64,000 nucleotides of DNA, from contig NW_015961955.1 in NCBI RefSeq assembly GCF_000497045.1, forward strand, positions 124,001-188,000. Reading direction: 5' to 3'. Every line of letters starts with the position of its first letter. Within the stretch, counting starts at the first letter, position 1. The stretch comes from Kalmanozyma brasiliensis GHG001 (Eukaryota; Basidiomycota; Ustilaginomycetes; Ustilaginales). This document shows positions 49,512-58,848 of this stretch, piece after piece. A program made the translations under genes and the position numbers. The notes beneath the pieces were generated by a model. The model saw nothing but the letters and a program-made list of their open reading frames with translations, was not told where the DNA came from and made no database searches.

Positions 49512-50751
49512 CTTGAAGAAACTGGAGTGACGGTTGAAACAGAGGCAAGGCGACGTGGTTGGTGGTAAGAAGGATGCTCGCATCAAAGCTGAAAAACGAC
49601 TGGAAATCATCTGAATCTGCGGTGTTGAAAAGTCGAAGCCTGCTGGTCGGTCTGCTGGGTGTGTCAAGTCTCTTTGTGTAATTTGTCCACTGGCTGGTCG
49701 GCAACCTCGCTGCCACAACCTGGACTGCCGAATCAAGGTTCCTTGTCAACGAAAGATGTGGCCAAGAGATCTGGCAAAGGTGTCGAACGAACGATGTTGT
49801 CCACGTCCGTGGTGCCGATGATGCTTTGACTGTGAAGATAAGTGTGGCGGCTCTCTACCCTGTCGTGTACACGGATGTGAGACTGTCCTCCTATCTATGC
49901 TCCTCCTTGTGCGGCCACTTCCCCTGCGTGTGATAGCGCTGCATAGACGACTCGAACGAAAGTGCGTTGCCTGAGGTGGTCGATATTGATACGAGTCGGC
50001 AATGCAGAGGCGATATGAAACTGACTGGTTGATGGCGAGGCTTGGTCGACGGACTGTGTTGGCTACCGCAGATTGCTGATGATGTCGTTTATGACGTACT
50101 GTGTCGTCGATTGTGTATATGTCGCTGATACCTACTTTGTTGATTAGGACGAAGGTCTTGATGGTGAGGAAGGGAGTGCGATGGCGAACCTGCCTTGGTA
50201 GCCTGCCTGTCTCGACGCTCACTCGTTGGCTAGCTGTCTGCCTCACAGTCTCCAAAACTCGACTGCGCGGCTCTGTGTGACTGCCTGCCGCTATGCCCTC
50301 GAGCTGGGCGCCGACCAAGTCATCGCTTTCTGCGCGGCTCGACCTGAAATTTGCTATCCATGTTTCGGATCCGCATCGATCCTATCTCATGACAGCCAGA
50401 TTCGTAGTTGCCAAATAGACGCAAATTCGCTTGATCGTGGGAAGTTTTGAGTCTGATCACGTGTAAGGCGCCGAATTTTGCCTTGCTAGACCGCTCTGCC
50501 TGTCTGCAGCCGTATTTTTCAAAATCTGGAAATTTGGCCTCAGGCCCACAGCTGGGCTCGAAGACGAGAAGACTGCCAGGCCTGGCTGTCTCTGAGAGAC
50601 GGGCTCGTGGCCGTGACCAAGTGAAGGTGAGCGCCTTCCGGCCAGAGTCACTGAGTGCGAGCCAATCTGGGGAGGGTAGCCAGAAGCCTAGACATTCGAC
50701 ATTTGCAACCTCGTCACCATCATCCTCCATCAAGATCCCTCATCCATCACA
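49512..50751. other. Divergent upstream region of RPS23 and RPL27
   Basis: 1.24 kb between two divergent ribosomal-protein start codons. A/T-rich stretches lie near 50340-50360 and 50465-50545. No other gene is supported; a 190-codon minus-strand frame (49746-50318) is low complexity. It is probably a co-regulated bidirectional promoter, though the length would allow two separate ones. Confidence 0.55.
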
Positions 50752-52029
50752 ATGCCCAAGATCTACAAGGTACGTTTGTCCTACAGGCATAGCACGTACG
50801 ACCTCAGAGACAACAACGCAAGCAGCATTCAGTGCCATCGACAGACATGCATCCAGCACACTTTGCAGTTTGATTCAATGTCGTCTCGTCAATGGGGTCG
50901 TAATGCTGTTGGATCGGACCATTTTCCATGATCATGTCGCTGACCTTTTTGTCTACGCTATATTTTGACCATCAACAGCCAGGAAAGGTCGCCGTCGTCC
51001 TTAGCGGCCGTCACGCCGGTAAGAAGGTTAGTATACATCCAACACCAGCAACAGGGCAAAACAATGATCAGCTCCGAGTCCGACATCAAACATCAGAGCA
51101 TCAGTTGAGGATCAGCAGCCATCAGCAGGACGCAGCAGAGGAGAGGAAGAGCAGATTTCGACGTACAACGAATGCATCGGCGGCTGGATCCAGGCAGAAA
51201 GTCGAAGAAGACATCAGATCGATCTCAGCGGGGCCGTACTGTTCGCAAACATCTTGGCGCGGGACTGGAAGCTCAGACAGCTTCAGCGTAGGGCGACGCC
51301 GTTTCATCACGACAGCGCATCACGATAGTGCGACAATAGAAGCGACCCTTCAATTGTCGTCGGATGTCGACCCAGAGCAGGGTATCATCGTCTTTGCACA
51401 GGTCGGAGGTGGATCATGTCCAGGGGTCGCTGTCTGGCGTGCGACCGTGGAATGGTCGGATCACGAAGGGCTGTCGGCAGTCACAGACGGCATATGTACG
51501 CCAGACCGTATCGCTCTGGGCATCGTTGGATGGGGCCAGCGCGTTGGGATAGGTCACCATCGGAGAACATGTGGAAACCCGACCTCGAACTCGGACGCTG
51601 CTTCATCGCTCTTGCTCTTTCGTACCTATGTGTAGCACCAAACTGACATCCGCTTTCCCCTCTCGCTCACTCCAATCTCACCAGGTTGTCGTCATCAAGC
51701 AGTTCGATGATGGCTCCAAGGACAAGTCGTTCCCTTACATTGTTGCCGCTGGTATCGAGCGCTACCCACAGAAGGTGACCAAGCGCATGGGGGCCAAGAA
51801 GATCGCCAAGCGCTCCAAGGTCAAGCCTTTTGTCAAGGTGATCTCGTACAACCACCTCATGCCCACCCGATACGCTCTCGAGCTTGAGGGTCTCAAGGGT
51901 GCCGTCACCCAGGACACCTTCAAGGAGCCTTCGCAACGCGAGGATGCCAAGAAGCAGATCAAGCAGATCTTCGAGGAGAAGTACACCTCGGGCAAGAACA
52001 AGTGGTTCTTCACCCCCCTCCGTTTCTAA
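50752..52029 (+). CDS. RPL27: 60S ribosomal protein L27 (eL27), three exons
   Basis: Exons 50752-50769 (six codons, MPKIYK), 50979-51026 (PGKVAVVLSGRHAGKK) and 51685-52029; introns of 209 bp (GTACGT...CAACAG) and 658 bp (GTTAGT...CACCAG). The product has 136 residues, the same length as the yeast protein. Conserved blocks are A-G-I-E-R-Y-P, K-K-I-A-K-R-S-K-V-K, N-Y-like YNHLMPTRY and the C-terminal GKNKWFFTPLRF. The second intron is unusually long for this region. Confidence 0.95.
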
Positions 52030-52698
52030 ACGCATCACCCTGTACTCCTTTTCCCCCTCGGCATCTCTTCCCAGCATTCTTCTTTTCAGTCTGCCATGCT
52101 AGGCTAGACCCCCCCTCCCCACGTCGCACCGCAGGTTCTCATCGGTCTAACTGCAAAGCGACGTTGTAATGTCACATCACAACACACACCCAGACCTTTG
52201 TTTCTCACAAAAGCTGTAGTCGGCTCACTTGGTCGCTCACGGCAATATCACATTCAGACAGAAACCTTTTGCGTGCCAGACTTGAGTTGAGGCGCTTTCC
52301 TCGATGGTCACCGTCATGAAGGTGAGAAGCTACATGAGTCAGCGCAGAACGACCAGATATGCGGCCACTGTCACACAGCAAGCGCAGTCACAGACGATGA
52401 AGGCACTGAGCGATTCTTTGTTTTGGCAATCTGTCGGTTATTTACAGTGTTGTGTAGGAAGGAGTGGATGATGTGATGGTAAGGCTGGTTGGTCCAGGCA
52501 GATGGTTTGCCAGCTTCGAACGAAGGTGCGGTGGTGGGATGAAGATGAGAGTGCGAGCAAGTGCAATGCGATTCTCGACGGCGCCCACGGCTGGCAGCTG
52601 AGCGGCGAGGTCGAGTGATAGCAGCTGCCCTGCATGCACACAAGGTGTCCGAAACGCAAGCTGTTGCGAATCCTGAGATGCTGCTGAGGACAAATCGA
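52030..52698. other. Spacer between convergent RPL27 and SEC61
   Basis: 669 bp of 3' flanks; C-rich run near 52108-52116. No gene seen. Confidence 0.5.
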
Positions 52699-54344
52699 TC
52701 AACCAAAGAGGTCGCCCATAGCAGCCATCTCCGGACCGCCCGCCTCGCGCATGCCAATCTCGAAGTACGAGTAGATGATCGTCACGGCCAACAGAATACC
52801 GGTACCGCTGCCGAAAGCGCCGATGAGGTCAGCGCACACCGAGAGCGCGCCGATCGTAGCACCGCCGAACGCAGCAGCCGTCGGAATGACACGCTTGAGC
52901 TCCTTGTACATGCTGGCATCGCGATGACCGGCCATGACCATCTGATTGTCCTTGAGCTGCTTGGCGACCTCCCTCGGTCCGGAACCGCTCACCTCGATCC
53001 ACGTCTTGCTGAACAGCGCACAAGCCGTGAGGGTAAACGCAATGTAGATGGCCGTGTGGATCGGATCGCCCACGACCTCCTTGAAGCTGTGCGGAGCCGA
53101 CATGTAGTATGCGATGCCCCCCGTGGCGTGCAACTGCGCAGAGTCTTCCAACGGCTCCCACACACCGAGCAGCTTGACGAAGAGGTTGCGCGGGAAGCGC
53201 GAGGCGAGCATCTGGCTGATGATGAACACGTTCGACGTGAGCGCCGATTCGAGCATGATGGGCATGTTGGAGGTGTAGAAGAGCTTGACGGGGTAGGTGC
53301 CGCGCTGACCACGGAAGCGGTTCGACTTGACGGGGATCTCGATGCGGAAACCCTGCAGGTAGATGACGACGAGGAAGATGAGCAGCGTCGCGAGCAGGTT
53401 CATGACGTTGGGCAGACGGTCGCGGTACAGCGCCTCCTTGAGCGCACGCGACTTGTCGTTCCAGGTAAAGAGCAGGTGGAAGAGGGCGACGAGGGCACCC
53501 TCAAATTCGGGACCGCGACCGGTGTTGACCGTAGTCGGTGAGAAGGCCTTCCACACGATCGACTCGCAAATGTTGGTAGCGATGAAGAGCGAGATACCGG
53601 AGCCGAGACCGTAGCCCTTCTGCAGAAGCTCGTCGAGGAGAATGACGATCAATCCGGCAACAACGAGCTGGAGGATGAGAAGCAGACAGACACCAGCACC
53701 GAGGTCCTTGGGCTGTCCGTAGAGACCGGTGAGCACGTAGACGGTGGCCTGGCCGAGCGAGATGATGAGAGCAAACAGCTTCTGCGCACCACCGAAAAGG
53801 GCACGGTCCTCCTTGAGGCTGAAGTCGACTTCGACGAGGTTGGCGCCGGCGAGGAGCTGCATGATCATGCCGGAGGTGACGATGGGCGAGATACCGAGTT
53901 CCATGAGCGTACCTCGGTTCGAGGCGAGAATGACGCGCATCCAGTAGAGCGGGTCGGAGCTGTCACTCGAGACAATACCGTAGAGGGGGATCTGCGAAGA
54001 GACGAGGAAGATGGCGAGGACGATGGCGGTCCACATAACTCGGCTCTCGAAGGGCACTGTTGGCGATGGAACGAAGAGTCGTGGGGTCAGCGGACGTCTC
54101 TACTTGCTCGATGGTGAGGGGATAGACATACCTTTACGTTCCGGTGCCGCTACCTCGGGCAGGACGGACATGAAAGGCCGCACGAGCGACAAGAACCGGA
54201 CTGTATCGACCCATAGTCGTACCGAGAGGGTGTACCGAGACACAAGACAAGGAGAGATCAGTATATTGAAGCGACATTCCGATAGCCGTGCGATGGTCGC
54301 AGGTCTGAAGTCGTGGGTGCGGCGGCATACGTACAGCCGCTCAT
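52699..54344 (-). CDS. SEC61: Protein translocon subunit Sec61 alpha, three exons
   Basis: Exons 54335-54344 (10 bp, ATG plus seven bases), 54132-54200 and 52699-54056; introns of 134 bp (GTACGT...TACAG) and 75 bp (GTATGT...AACAG). The joined protein has 478 residues, the usual length, and begins like other Sec61 alpha proteins (R-F-L-S-L-V-R-P-F, then [16 protein letters not shown]). Ten TM segments are visible, with the plug region near [28 protein letters not shown] and the cytosolic ribosome-contact loops ([41 protein letters not shown]). It forms the ER channel for secretory and membrane proteins. The tiny first exon is inferred from splice signals and family similarity. Confidence 0.95.
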
Positions 54345-55069
54345 ATTTGCAGACTTGACCCGGCTAGGTGAAGAGAAGAGATGTGAGGTCGATGATGGAG
54401 ATGATGAGGAGAAAGGGGGACGAGTAGAAGCACTGGAGTGATTTAGGTTGGTGATCACGCTCGGGCGCGGGGAAGAGCGTTGCTAGCTAGCTTGGCTGCT
54501 TGCTGTTGGAGAAGGCGTACTCGCTCGTCGGTGACCTGGAAACAGAGGTGCAGCTCAGCTCATTATAATTGGTTTGAGCAGCTTTCTTCTTCGCAGAGGT
54601 TCGTGCGCTGCTTCCGGCGACGTGGAACTCGAAAGCTGCCTTCGCGCCTTATTTTTGACGTAAAAAGCCGTGCGAAAGCAAGTGATCGATTTTCGAGTCG
54701 GAGAATGTTAGGTCCAATCTGTGCAAAATCGGGTCACGGACTCAGCGATTTTTCTGAACAAAAGTTCGAAGCTTTGATCGTCGCAACCCTATCCCCAACG
54801 TCTCCTCCTCATCACCCTTCGTACCTTGTCGTCACCGCCTTATACCCTTCCGTTCGTCCCGACAGACAGGATCGCACGCTCAGCACATCCTCACGGATTC
54901 CTCATTCGTCGTCTCTCTAGCACTCGAGACTACAGGCCGGACCAGCCTCGATACATCTTCTCGATAGCGCAACTTCCAGCGATATCGTCTTGCTATCGTC
55001 TCCCGCAGTCGCGCTTCAGCTCGGTCATTCTTCGACTCACACATACAGCATCCATACTGTAGCTTCAAG
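54345..55069. other. Divergent upstream region of SEC61 and RPB10
   Basis: 725 bp; no other gene seen. C/T-rich sequence from 54780 to 55060 leads into RPB10. Confidence 0.5.
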
Positions 55070-55377
55070 ATGATCATTCCCGTTCGCTGCTTCTCGTGCG
55101 GCAAGGTCATCGGTGACAAGTGGAACGCCTACCTTGCGCTCCTCCTCGACGGCCGAACCGAAGGCGAGGCGCTCACAGAGCTCGACCTCAAGCGCTACTG
55201 CTGCCGACGAATGGTCCTGACCCACGTCGATCTCATCGAGAAGCTTCTCCACTACAACAGTGAGTACATGGCTCGCTCTTCCATGCTTGGCGAAATAGCG
55301 TTACTGACATCACCCTTGCCCATCTGCTACCACGCCTTTCGACTGCAACAGTCCACGAACGCCGAACCCAGGCATGA
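55070..55377 (+). CDS. RPB10: RNA polymerases I, II and III subunit Rpb10 (ABC10-beta), two exons
   Basis: Exon 1 is 55070-55259, exon 2 is 55352-55377, with a 92-bp intron (GTGAGT...AACAG). The product has 71 residues: the zinc-binding C-F-S-C-G-K at 7-12 with C-C at 44-45, G-D-K-W, [14 protein letters not shown] and [12 protein letters not shown]. The short exon 2 encodes the last eight residues (HERRTQA region), comparable to the end of yeast Rpb10. A different 3' splice site further downstream would give an unlikely long tail, so this one is preferred. Confidence 0.9.
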
Positions 55378-55657
55378 TCGATATAGCCGCTCCTTGACCC
55401 GCCCCTTGTATACTAGCATTTGTTCCTATTCAGCAATCATTCTCTCGTTACTTCGCAACTCCGGAAGACGCTGGCGTTCATTCTTGCGTCTGCTCTTGCT
55501 CGTCGTTGGAGGTTGCTGACATCTCGTGATCGCGCGCAGCACAACAGCAGCACGGAGACGTAGTCACGTCCATCGCATCACGGACAGGCTCAGACGGAAC
55601 ACATTCGGTTCACAGCCAGACGTTGGATCATGCAAAGAAGTGTTCCATTGCAAAGCA

Positions 55658-58066
55658 TCACTGCAGGTATAGAGGCTGGACATCGCTCACGGCAAACGCA
55701 AGCGCGCAGTGCGGGCACTTGCGCTGGCGGGTCTGCACGCGCGAGTCGATGCACACCTGACAGAACGTGTGGAAGCACTTGACCAGGATGCGGTCGCGGT
55801 ACCTCTCCTTGCACGACGAGCACTGCAGCAGCGAGTTGAGGTGGTCTCTCTCGCTTCCGCCGTCGCCCGCGTCCGCACGGCCCTTGTTCTTGGCCGCCGA
55901 CGCAGCGGCTCTCGCCAACTGGCGTTTTGCGCTCTCGAGATCCTTCTCGAGTCGAGCCACGCGCTCGTCCGCTCGCTTCCGTTGGTCCTTCTCGACGCTC
56001 GCTGTGTTGATTAGCTCCTTGGCCGACTCGCTGGCGGCGTCTTTGGTGCGGACCGACTCGGCAAGGCGCGACTCGGCCAACTCGAGGTTGCGCTGGAGCG
56101 TGTCAATGCGCTGTGCGTGCACGTCGACCACCTTTTTGAACGTCGTCACCTCCTTTTCGTGCAGTCCCAGCTGCGCTGTGTAGTTGCGCTCCACCTCGGT
56201 AAACATCTCGATCGTCTTTTGCTGTCGCTCGTGCACCTGCTTAGCGGAGCGCAGCTCCTGATCCACTGCATCCTTGGCTCGCATCGCTGAGAAGTACTTG
56301 TTGTCCGCCTTGGACTTTTCCGTGACCCATCGCAGTGCTTTTTCCTCCAGTCGGCTCACGTCCGTCACCTTGACAGACGCTTGCCTCTCCAAATCGGCGT
56401 AGGCTGCGCTGATCTTCTCCAGCTCGTCGTCGACAGCCTTGCTCGACGCTTCGGCGGCCTGTAGCGACAACCGCAATCGCTCGTTCTCGGCGCGCAGACC
56501 CGCGTCGGAGCTGTCCTGACCAGCGTCCTTGGCCTCGCTGCCATTGGGAGCGGCGGCCTCGCCGGTGGATCCCAGACGCTTCTCCAGCTCGGCGATGCGC
56601 GTCTGTGCCTCCTGCGCTGTGCGACTCAGCTGTTCGAACTGATCCTCTTCCGAGTCGGCCTTGGCTAGCGCGGAAACGCCGACAGTCTGACCTTGGAACG
56701 CGGCGACCGTCATACGCAATCGTCGCACCTGGCTGCTCAGCAGCGTCAAGCGCTCCTCTTTGCTATTGAGCAGCGCCTTCATCTCTTCGATCTGCGTGAA
56801 TTTGACCTGCTCGCGCGACCGACGCTCGGTGAGCTCGGCATTGAGTTCGTCTCGCTGGCTGCGCAGTCGTGTGACGTCGGCTTCTTTCGCCTTGACCAAC
56901 CTCTCGAGGTCTTCAGATCGCGTGGTCGCTTCCGCCTCGACAGCCTGCTGGAAGGCGCCGCGATCCTCTCGCAGCGCCGCAGCCTCGGTCTCGAGCGCCT
57001 GCGTCGCCTCTTTGCTGGCTTGCAGGTCGTGCTGGGCCTGCCGCAACGCCGTCTGCAACTCGCGGTAGAGGGCGGAGCTGAGCAGTACCTCTTCCGGTAG
57101 TGTGATCAGCTTGCGCTCCGTCTCGTGCAGCTTGAACTTGTGTGCTCTGAGCTCTTCGTTCAGAGTCTGAATCTCGGCGTAGCGCGAATCGCTTTCTCGC
57201 CGTGTCAGCTCTACATTCTGCCGCGCGCTTTCGAGGTCATCGAGCGCCTTCTGGAGAGCAGCAGTTGTCTCTGGCGCTGCGGCTTCAGGGCCGGGTGCGG
57301 AGCCCGCTTCTGTCTTGACAGTAACGGTGTTGGCGGGTTCGGCTGCTGGCGCTGGCTCCGCCGCTGTCACAGTGGTGCCAGCGGGGACGGTCGCCTTGCC
57401 TTCTGTAGCGCGAAGGAGGTTGCTCTGATATCGAACGTACTCGTGTTCGACTTGAGAGAGCTTTTGGGTGACATCAGCGAGAGCGTCTTCGGCACGCTGC
57501 AGCTTGGACTGGGTAAGGAAGAGGTCTTGCTTGTGGCGTGAGGCTTCGTCTGCGAGATCGTGGAACTTTTGCTGAAGCTCAACGACATTGACGTCGCCCT
57601 GCTGGGAGAGGGAGTGCAGAATCGCTTTCGATTGCTCCTGCAACTGCTTCTCCATACCTGCAAGATCTGATTGGGAATCGGAAGAGGAAAGGGAGGCGAA
57701 GGCATCTTGATCCTGGACGGCGAGGCGGGCGGCGAGATCGGTGAGGAGCAAGTTCCAGAATCGCTGAAGCACGGCAGCGCGCTGTTCCGACACGGCGAGG
57801 TCATCTTGAAAAGTGCTCGCTTTGCGCTCGATTCGTATCAAGTCTCTCCTGGCCTCGAGAAGCTTGCGGTAGATGGCCTCCTTTCGGAAGGCCTCGAGGC
57901 CAGCGTACGCTGGATGCAGCGTCTCTTCGTCCTCATCGTCGTTGGCAGGTGTCGCTGCCGACCTGGAAGCGGTTTCGTCCGAATGCAAACGCTTCCTCGG
58001 TCCATCTTCCGCGCCAGTGACGAGAGACCGCTTGCGGTCGTCGGCGGCAGACATGGACTGAAGCAT
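55658..58066 (-). CDS. BRE1: E3 ubiquitin ligase Bre1 (histone H2B), RING finger
   Basis: 802 residues from the Met at 58066; the Met at 58054 (MSAADDRKR) is an equally good start. Almost the whole protein is coiled coil (from about residue 50 to 735), ending in a C3HC4 RING finger: C-S-S-C...C-F-H-T-F-C-x-x-C-I-D-S-R...C-P-H-C, with a conserved aromatic-rich end (AFAVSDVQPLYLQ). A basic nuclear-localisation-like stretch (DRKRSLVTGAEDGPRKR) is near the N terminus. Bre1 with Rad6 mono-ubiquitinates histone H2B during transcription, upstream of H3K4/K79 methylation. The frame is intronless. An in-frame upstream extension to 58195 lacks similarity. Confidence 0.92.
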   Translation of the reverse strand: MLQSMSAADDRKRSLVTGAEDGPRKRLHSDETASRSAATPANDDEDEETLHPAYAGLEAFRKEAIYRKLLEARRDLIRIERKASTFQDDLAVSEQRAAVLQRFWNLLLTDLAARLAVQDQDAFASLSSSDSQSDLAGMEKQLQEQSKAILHSLSQQGDVNVVELQQKFHDLADEASRHKQDLFLTQSKLQRAEDALADVTQKLSQVEHEYVRYQSNLLRATEGKATVPAGTTVTAAEPAPAAEPANTVTVKTEAGSAPGPEAAAPETTAALQKALDDLESARQNVELTRRESDSRYAEIQTLNEELRAHKFKLHETERKLITLPEEVLLSSALYRELQTALRQAQHDLQASKEATQALETEAAALREDRGAFQQAVEAEATTRSEDLERLVKAKEADVTRLRSQRDELNAELTERRSREQVKFTQIEEMKALLNSKEERLTLLSSQVRRLRMTVAAFQGQTVGVSALAKADSEEDQFEQLSRTAQEAQTRIAELEKRLGSTGEAAAPNGSEAKDAGQDSSDAGLRAENERLRLSLQAAEASSKAVDDELEKISAAYADLERQASVKVTDVSRLEEKALRWVTEKSKADNKYFSAMRAKDAVDQELRSAKQVHERQQKTIEMFTEVERNYTAQLGLHEKEVTTFKKVVDVHAQRIDTLQRNLELAESRLAESVRTKDAASESAKELINTASVEKDQRKRADERVARLEKDLESAKRQLARAAASAAKNKGRADAGDGGSERDHLNSLLQCSSCKERYRDRILVKCFHTFCQVCIDSRVQTRQRKCPHCALAFAVSDVQPLYLQ

Positions 58067-58848
58067 GGCCACGGATTGTCGCCACCTCGATGTGTACCGT
58101 AGGAAAGACGATCCAGACTCGAGTCTGCCAAAAGGAAGACTGCAGGTAGAAGAAGTGGGCACGAACTGGATTGTATGCTCGCTCGCTCTCGTCAAAGTGC
58201 TAGGCAGCGATTTCTTAGCTGATCCACACGAGGGTAATGGATGGAAGCTGCGTCCGAAGAGTCGAAGGAGCGGAACAGACCAATGAAGGACTGAACACCG
58301 GGAATTGCTCCTTGGCAGCTAACGCGGAATCAGAAGATCGCAGCAATAGATCCGCACAAGATTCGCTGCCGTGATGTCGAGCTACAGGTCCTCTTAAGAG
58401 AAAACAAGGAAGCCACGTTGCGTCGGTCGTCCGATCAACAGCAACAACGGACACTCGGAGCAATGAAGATCAGCGGCCAGAACACAATCGACGACCTGAG
58501 TCGATCGAATGGCCAATGGCTTGCCGTACAAAGTATGAAGGCAGAGGCGAGGCGGCGGAAGGGGGATGAGCGGATGATGATGGTGGGTGATGGTGATGAA
58601 GGCTTTGGGAGCTTCTAGCGAAAATCTGCAAATTTGCTGGAAGCCCTCAGCCAAAGCTCGGTGCCGACCGTGGCCGACGATCTCACATTTGAAAAATAAA
58701 TGAGCTGCTGCGCTTTGACATTCGGAAGATCAACATCAGACTCAACTTCTGAACGTCTTCCACCACCAAGTCACCCTTCCGCAACAAGCAACAGCGAACT
58801 GAGAAGAGGCGACGTGACGCACGCGCAGAACACGCTGAGACGGTCGCC
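58067..58848. other. Divergent upstream region of BRE1 and the Mmc1-like gene
   Basis: 782 bp; no gene seen. A GATGATGATGG-type stretch lies near 58566-58600. Confidence 0.5.

Noticed and set aside
51027..51684. C/D snoRNA in the RPL27 intron
   Set aside because: A TGATCA-like C box (51065) and a CTGA (51643) exist, but their spacing is far too large and no terminal stem is seen.
55520..55660. Alternative 3' splice site (55540) for RPB10 exon 2
   Set aside because: It would add a long tail foreign to the family; the site at 55352 gives a normal 71-residue protein.
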